DNA of 64,000 nucleotides from contig NC_090291.1 in NCBI RefSeq assembly GCF_037392515.1, positions 20,004,001-20,068,000 on the forward strand. Reading direction: 5' to 3'. Positions within the stretch are counted from its first letter, which is position 1. The number at the start of each line of letters is the position of its first letter. Below the pieces are notes generated by a model, which saw only the letters and a list, made by a program, of their open reading frames with translations, made no database searches and had not been told where the DNA came from. Position numbers and translations under genes: made by a program. Shown here piece by piece: positions 57,690 through 64,000 of the stretch. Source of the DNA: Haliotis asinina (taxonomy: Eukaryota > Mollusca > Gastropoda > Lepetellida > Haliotidae).

Positions 57690-58779
57690 TGTCAATAAAT
57701 ATTCATCCGAATTTAAGCGCTTCTCATTTTAAACGCATCCAAGACCAATGTAAGTGAGGGACAAGACATACAACATGTTTGTCGTGGTATTCTTGCATTC
57801 TGGAAATATTGATGACGCCATCAAAGAAGGTTATCAGGGTGTCCGCAGCTAACAATCAAGGGGGTTAACTCAAATCACTTCACGTTACTGCAGGTGACTC
57901 CCTCCCACGTCCCTTCAAAATTCCAGGATCCGCCCATGATATGTCTTATTTCAGGGGCACTCACTTCACTGTCAAGTATTGAACAACAAATGCAGCTGTC
58001 TTCAATATACGTATGGGAAATTCCTTTAGTTAAATCATTCCAGAAACGTGGGCAAGGAAATTACGACAAAGATAAACGTTTTCAGATGAGGTTAGTGTTT
58101 ATGTCCAGTGCCAAAACGTAGCCTCCTGTCACATCAGCTGTGAGATCAATTGACGAATTGATATTACAGCCTTACGAAACAGAAAATACATCACTATTAG
58201 TTCCTTGGGTAAACATTTCCTTGTTATTTCAATACTCATGGCTTCCTGCAGATCGAACCTCGATCAACTCAACATCGATCAGGGCATCGTTTACCAATAT
58301 GAATGTATTTCCGTGTTTGTTTGACGATTTGAGAATAGTTTTCCTCGGAGTGGAGGGCTGAGGAATTGACAAAATCTCCTACCGCCTGTCTCCGATTCGT
58401 TTTCCCGATTCGTTTTCCGGCACAGATCCCCGAAACGTATGAATACCTCACTGCGGCGTGTAAACACATGGGGAAACAACTACCTCCAAAGGATTCAGAA
58501 ACCTTTCCCTTGTATCCAACCTAAATCAGTGTGGTATTGGTTTTTTGGTTTTCCATGATAAGTTCACAAATATTCTTTAACCTTCACATATTATTTCACG
58601 CCTTGCAAATACGTTGCCTTTTCTTGGCAGAATGATTCAGATTTCACTTTGTTATCACATTGTATTTGTGTTCACATGGCTACAACTACACGCATAGGTC
58701 AGACTCACTTCACTAGAATAACTCTTAGTGCTTCAGTATATATACCGACAAACCACCCCCACCCCCACACACACACTAG

Positions 58780-58780
<1 letters not shown>
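57690..58780. other. Unannotated stretch with a possible decayed coding segment
   Basis: On the minus strand, about 58360-57895 reads in one frame with only four stops. The peptide-like stretches (TPRKTILKSSNKHGNTFILV, LTADVTGGYVLALDINTN) look more protein-like than random. No family was recognised. Confidence 0.3.

Positions 58781-58852
<72 letters not shown>
58781..58852. repeat. (GATA)18 microsatellite
   Basis: About 18 perfect GATA units after a CCACCCCCACACACACAC patch. Confidence 0.97.
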
Positions 58853-58853
<1 letters not shown>

Positions 58854-58854
58854 G

Positions 58855-60145
58855 AGTGAAAACTGACTGTCAGCCGAAATGAAAAGTACAGCAAATGTCA
58901 AACGTAGGGTTGGTTACACATGAAAAGGACTGACATACTTATTTTGACAACACTTTCAAAATAATCATGATTAAAGATACTTTATTAATAAAGCAAGTTT
59001 TAGGCATTTTCAAATAATATTATTATTTCAGATTTCTTTTAGGCGTAAAATTGTCTGCATGAAACCGGAAGTTCTTCGTCTACATCAAAGTTACAACCGA
59101 GAAGAGAGAAATAACTTTCAGTGAGTGTTTAATTTTCAAACACAGAAAAGGGTGTGGGTGCTTTGTCACTCAAGATGTGATGTGTACTGTCGACTTAACT
59201 TAATATCCGTGTTTGAGAATTAAACTATGAATGTCTGTATAATGTTTGTGGGTTTTTTTCTAAATGTTTAGCCGCAGAATGTTTTGCAGAATATTGAAAA
59301 GTGGGGTGCAGAATTTACTTAAATTTGCCGCGGAATCCAGGAGGGACTGAAATTGTAACAATAGTATGTTTCAGTGACTGTAGGACAAACTAACACTTCA
59401 CCAGTGAACCAAAATGTCAGGGTAAATCCATGTTTTTGTATTCTAAAATCAGTGACAGTGAAGTACGTGTGCTGCACGTAACCATTCATTTGTTCGTTCA
59501 TCTGAGACCCCGCCCATCTCCCAGCTGACATGAACCCCCTCAGAACAACATTTGGCAACCTCAACGGCTACCCCAAACACCTAGCAGCAAGATGAACGCC
59601 CTCCTAAACCTGAACCTACACCTATAAGAATCAACATACCCAGCCCTGGCCAGATCAGTCACCACATCAGCCGTCTCATTAAGAAAACTACCAGCATCGA
59701 CATAGATTGGTGACCGAAGGAGCACAAAATATCTGTAAAAAAATGGGTCAAAAATCAGCTCTCTCGGAGAACCTCATCAAAAATCTCTGTAACTCCATTG
59801 ACTGGGAACAATCCACCATAGTAACCTCTAATGTCCATGACTGGCGCAAGCGCAAACTGTCAGTATTAGTCTTTAACGATAAGACAATAACGACAATTAC
59901 AACCACAGCTGAACGGGGACCCAGGGACTGGGAAGTCCATTAGATCATTACTGGCTTCTACCCGCTTCTGCCGATCACTTGTATAAACTCTTCCCTTGTG
60001 CATACAATTTACCCATTGTCCGTACATCTCGCCCTTTCATCACATGCTTCTTATTCATTTATTCTATATACATGCAACGCTGGCTTCTTGAACAGATATA
60101 CATGACATATGTTACCTAAAATACTTAGCGAGTCCCATCAGTTTC
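58855..60145. other. Unannotated stretch
   Basis: No gene recognised. The 78-codon plus frame at 59707-59943 has no family resemblance. Confidence 0.45.
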
Positions 60146-60149
60146 ACCT

Positions 60150-60395
60150 ATTGAGTAGGTCTTTAACAACCCGTGCTTGCCCTAAAAGACAACCATGTTT
60201 GTCGTAAGAGTCGACTAACAGGATCGGGTGGTCAGGCTCGCTGACTTGACACATGGCATCGGTTCCCAATTACCTAGATCGATGCACATGATGTTAGTCA
60301 CTGGATTGTCCGGTCTAGACTCGATTATTTACGGACCGCCGCCATATAGAAGGAATATAAGTGAATGCGGCATAAAAGTATATAAACTCACTCAT
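60150..60395 (+). repeat. Family B dispersed repeat
   Basis: Sense copy of nearly full length: CAACCCGTGCTTGCCCTAAA, TCGGGTGGTCAGGCTCGCTG, GGACCGCCGCCATATAGAAG and GCGGCATAAAAG with an ACTCACTCATTTATT tail. Confidence 0.85.
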
Positions 60396-60554
60396 TTATT
60401 GTGAACTGGTAAATGTCTGTTTCACTTTAATAAAAGGACACTGCACAAGTCAAATTCTTACTTAATATAACTAGCACAAGAGTGATCGAATGGCATCATG
60501 AGCGGGGGATGCCATCTAAGTGATATTTTTAACAATAGTTCAGTTTGATTGTCA

Positions 60555-60745
60555 GGAAAACTCATGCTTCTCGTAAGAGGCGACTAGCGGGATCTGGTGA
60601 TCAGGCTCACTGACTTGGTTGACACGTATGTTAATGTATCTCAGTTGTGTAGATCGATGCTCATGCTAAAGATCATTCACTGAACTGTCTGGTCCAGACT
60701 CGATTATTTACAGATAGCATTACATATAGCTGGAATAGTTTGGTG
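60555..60745 (+). repeat. Family B dispersed repeat, tail replaced
   Basis: AAAACTCATGCTTCTCGTAA, TAGCGGGATCTGGTGATCAG and CCAGACTCGATTATTTACAG are in order. The CCGCCGCCATAT block is altered and the copy ends at TAGCTGGAATAGTTTGGTGA without the shared tail. Confidence 0.75.
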
Positions 60746-60987
60746 AATCCATCAAACACGGACGGTTTGTTGACTTTTTTTCATAATAGTGAGGGTACAA
60801 CGATATTTATCTTTGTATACAATGTCAATATATTTACTACCGTAGTTTTAGAAACAATTTCGAAAGATTATTTTCAATGCGCTCGTTTTCTTTAAGTACA
60901 TTTATATAACACGTAAAACGTAAAATTTTATCATATACTTAAGAGAACTACATTTAGTGGTTGTATAAACTATCACTGAATCGTCAT

Positions 60988-61050
60988 GGCCGTCGTTGTT
61001 GTTGCTGCTGCTGCTGCTGCTGTTGTTGTTGTTGGTGGTGGTGGTGGTTA
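60988..61050. repeat. Compound trinucleotide repeat (GTT)(GCT)(GTT)(GGT)
   Basis: GTTGTTGTTGCTGCTGCTGC and then TGTTGTTGTTGTTGGTGG, a compound run of related triplets with no long frame across it. Confidence 0.92.
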
Positions 61051-61059
61051 GACGTTTTC

Positions 61060-61440
61060 ATGGACTAACGCTTATTTCGGAGTGCGTGGTCACCAGCTGT
61101 TCCGGATCGGCGCCAATTATTCTGCGTTGATATCTGAATAACTGTGTATTTTTGTACCTGGCATTACACTCATTTTGTGATTCACATGTGATCCAGTTTC
61201 TGTTTATTCTCCATTGTTTAATTTACATAATGCTGCGTACAGTGGAGGAGCCAACACAACTCGGAAGGCTAACAGTTTTCCAATGTTCATCGTCAGTTTA
61301 GTTCATGCGTTGAATGAAGGGACAAACCTTTTGTGGGTTTTTTTCCAGAAAGATCATCATCTTTTACAAATAGCGCGAGTTTCCCCTCGTGGCCCTTTCT
61401 TTCAGGCAAACTCCATCCCCACATAAAAACCGTGCCCAGT
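61060..61440. other. Possible promoter or 5' region
   Basis: Compositionally less AT-rich than its surroundings from about 61350. An 85-codon minus-strand frame (61293-61550) overlaps. No TATA box or initiator was identified. Confidence 0.3.
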
Positions 61441-61445
61441 GAAGC

Positions 61446-61588
61446 ATGTCCTCCGACAGGTGGTCCAGCGAGGACGATGTTGAAAATGAAGACAATGAAT
61501 GCTCCCCGGCGAAATAACCTCGAACCCAGACCAAACCCGAAATCGATCATTCATACTTTCTGAAATGGCGGAGGGTCACATATATGAG
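61446..61588 (+). CDS. Candidate upstream ORF and first coding exon
   Basis: ATG at 61446 starts a 23-codon, very acidic ORF ending TAA at 61515-61517 (SSEDDVENEDNE core). After it, ATG at 61565 in the good context GAAATGG opens MAEGHIYE and runs into a donor-like GAG|GTAAAG at 61589. A short uORF before a short first coding exon with a donor is a common animal gene start. Without a following exon the protein cannot be named. Either part may be chance. Confidence 0.3.
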
Positions 61589-61599
61589 GTAAAGCAATA

Positions 61600-62510
61600 T
61601 TACATTTTCACTGCACGTGACGAATCCAAGTGAATTTAACAGTCCATCTTGAGCGAGCTTAAGTTTTAGCTTCAGGCGCATCTGAGAGCAATCATTTGAT
61701 TGCTGTTACACTCTTATATTTTGATAATACGCGGAATGTAAACAGAAGGTGGATGATGTTTAGCTCAGCGCGGCAACACACTGACATTTATGCTCTTGTC
61801 AATCAATCGATCAGAGGATTGACAACTCGTTCGAAGATGTTTATATATTTAGATGTACGTTGCAGGAGGCATGTTGTTTTGGCCGCGGCAGCATAATTTT
61901 AGGTTTATCAGGGTTAGGCGCTGTTCTGGCGGCTTTTTCTTTCCGTCAGACACCGGCAATCCATTGTTTGAGTGTTAATTATGCCTTTCACTTCAGGGAG
62001 ATTTAACTTGTTTACACGTGTGAATAACAACTGCATAGTGTCGTCACACGCACTTCAACATCAATATGGAGTGTTTATTAATTTTTTCTTGTTCATTTAC
62101 ATGCTGTTATTGTTGGATGTAAGGTAAAACCAGCATGGTCCAACATCAGTGTCGACTTACGTTCAGGCACGAGGATTAATGGAGAGAGTGTGCTTTGTTG
62201 TTCAAATAAAAAATACAAAGGTAAACATTGTAATTAAAATAGTTGTCATCTACGTATATCGTCATCATCCTACAGGATGCATACATAGACATGTATTGAG
62301 CACTAAAACAATTGGCGTTGCAAATGCAAATGAAGAATACTGAAATTGTATTCTGTGACCTGTTCAGGTGACAATTAGGCCATTTTACATTGGTTATGTT
62401 CCCTCCATGATTTTGAACATGTTGAAAATTTGGCCAACGACTTAATAGATGCCACTTAATTTTAATCTAGAAAAATCAGTATTTAAACAGATTATGTTGT
62501 TCAATGAGTT
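61600..62510. other. Unannotated stretch
   Basis: AT-rich; could be first intron if the exon at 61565 is real. Confidence 0.4.
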
Positions 62511-62514
62511 CATT

Positions 62515-62714
62515 AAAATTTGCTATCTCAAAGTTTGAGTGAATTTAGATGGAGCATATGTTTCAGACAGGCTTGCTATTAAGCTCTGACAGTTTTTCAG
62601 TATTTTACGATCATAAAATTTGCTATCTCAAAGTTTGAGTGAATTTAGATGGAGCATATGTTTCAGACAGGTTTGCTATTAAGCTCTGACAGTTTTTTGG
62701 TATTTTACGACTTA
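62515..62714. repeat. 100-bp direct tandem duplication
   Basis: Two adjoining copies with an exact 100-bp period. Both start AAAATTTGCTATCTCAAAGT and include ATGGAGCATATGTTTCAGAC and TTAAGCTCTGACAGTTTTT. They differ at about five positions, so the event is recent. Confidence 0.95.
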
Positions 62715-63760
62715 AATAGACATCACATTTACTCATCCAAGCAACCTTTACTAAGGTTAACGTTGTACTAAGGTTACCTTAGGTTATCTTAGTGCAGTGT
62801 TAAAGACTGGGAGTTAAGGATAAGGAGCCCCTGATGAGTTATGTTGCTCTAGATAACAGGTTATCAGTGTGTTGCCAGTGATTTGTCAGGTATGTTTGTG
62901 TTGAAAGGATTGATCACATAATCGTTTAATTGATCAGTGTCCCTTGCATCAGTAATTATCATTAAGGTCAGAAAACTAATTAATATTCATGAAAAAATGA
63001 AGCGTTTTATGAAATTTAAAGGTCACATGCAAAGCAAAACAACATTGCTGATTTTGATACCTTTCCACATGATCTTATAGTAATAAATTATCAAAAGTGC
63101 AAATTCAACTTATGAAGTTGAAACATAATGTGATGAAAAATAACCCTGTGAAACTGGAAATCAAACAATTCACTAGTTTCCCCCCACAAATAGCTGGTTT
63201 CAACAGCTGTTGCACACTGCACCTATAGCACATGCGCAATGATTAGGTTCACACAGCTTAAACCAGGAAGGTGACTCAGAAAACCACAACAGGTGATGCA
63301 TGCAAGGATCATCCCTATGGTTGAAGTTGTAGAACAAAAGATGTTCCTTGCAATTACAAGCATCTTGGGTCTGCAATAGTAAAAATACCCTGGTTCCATA
63401 CTTGGTTAAGCAATTTGAACTTAACACTTATCAGGCTATACACCATAAACAAAATACATAGATGTATGGCTCATTCACCTGAGTTGTGTCTCTGTCACAT
63501 GATGTTATTACACAGATAGGCAGATTGTACACATGACATGTTATGGCTGTGAGTTGCAAACAGTCTGAATCCATTTTGCACAGATGACTGGATCGGTTTG
63601 AAAGCTGTGCAAACTCAGATTGTCAGTTTCAAGTCCTGCTTTGTACTTGGACGAATGACAGTTTCCAGTCATGCAGTAGTTCACCATCTCAGTATTGGTG
63701 GATTGGATCGACTGTAAATGCAGAGAGCATGCATTTGCAAAACCGAATGTCTCTGTATAC
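62715..63760. other. Unannotated stretch
   Basis: AT-rich. A small patch of repeated CTAAGGTTA motifs lies at 62750-62790. No gene was recognised. Confidence 0.5.
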
Positions 63761-63764
63761 ATTC

Positions 63765-63887
63765 TTTATGGATAACAACTTCTTCTATTGTATATCATGC
63801 AACGTTTCAGTATGGATTCTTATACCATCACTTTTGCTTGACAACAGTATTGCATGATATACAATAAAAGAAGTTGTTATCCATAAA
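63765..63887. repeat. 38-bp near-perfect inverted repeat
   Basis: Arm 63765-63802 (TTTATGGATAACAACTTCTT, then CTATTGTATATCATGCAA) pairs with 63850-63887 with one mismatch, around a 47-bp loop. It could be a small foldback element or a hairpin RNA precursor. No target duplication was evident. Confidence 0.9.
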
Positions 63888-64000
63888 CAATCTTACTTTC
63901 TCATTTCTAACCATACTTCTGAAATTCCAATCAAACAGATCATCTCTATAAACGCACAATCTGCTCTAAGAATATTGGCAAATGAACCAGCCAAGATTGT

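Noticed and set aside
59890-59945. Walker A-like GDPGTGKS in one frame
   Set aside because: The frame is closed by stops on both sides and a different frame is open over the same bases; no helicase or ATPase motif follows. Probably chance.
61293-61550. 85-codon minus-strand ORF rich in Gly and hydrophobic residues
   Set aside because: It overlaps the acidic uORF and the candidate plus-strand exon region in a GC-richer patch, has no splice sites that I could see, and matches no known family.

Overview
This window is animal nuclear DNA. It has no bacterial-style gene packing, about one convincing protein-coding gene, and many tandem repeats, SINEs and foldback elements. Two dispersed repeat families recur throughout. 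Family A is a tRNA-headed SINE carrying TAGCCTAGTGGTTAAAG and the tail GCGGCGTAAAAC..ACTCACTCAC. Family B contains CCGCCATATAGCTGGAATAT and ends in the same tail. From memory, these repeats are characteristic of abalone (Haliotis), so I infer a marine gastropod of that type. The species cannot be fixed from sequence alone.

Layout. 1-6.6 kb: intergenic or intronic DNA with SINEs, a 35-bp minisatellite and a V-SINE-like element. 6.6-8.1 kb: a complete but broken Tc1-like transposon with terminal inverted repeats. 8-17 kb: sparse DNA with SINEs, a LINE 3' fragment split by a SINE, a helicase-like fragment and foldback elements. 17.7-18.5 kb: a 39-bp minisatellite. 21.5-22.85 kb: a TACGTCA-rich repeat tract with perfect TGACGTCA sites spaced 28 bp apart. 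25.4-27.0 kb: a 42/59-bp array lying inside a foldback element. 27.2 kb: (AC)81. 30.0-33.67 kb: a large 78-bp dimeric satellite with higher-order structure. 36-37 kb: a decayed minisatellite invaded by SINEs.

The clear gene is at 44.35-45.72 kb (+). It is a small-conductance calcium-activated potassium (SK/KCNN-type) channel whose whole 458-residue reading frame lies in one exon. A splice acceptor sits just before the start codon, and a repeat-containing stretch downstream, probably 3' UTR, runs to a polyadenylation signal.

From 52.4 to 57.1 kb there is a cluster of decayed genes: a protein-kinase-like pseudogene on the minus strand, then a degraded Polinton/Maverick element on the plus strand. 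The Polinton remnant has small structural-type ORFs, an N-terminal fragment of a protein-primed DNA polymerase B protein and the C-terminal half of a retroviral-type integrase. The last 7 kb holds candidate first exons at 57.5-57.68 kb (-) and 61.45-61.59 kb (+), a 100-bp duplication and a long inverted repeat. No CRISPR array, operon or prokaryotic feature is present.
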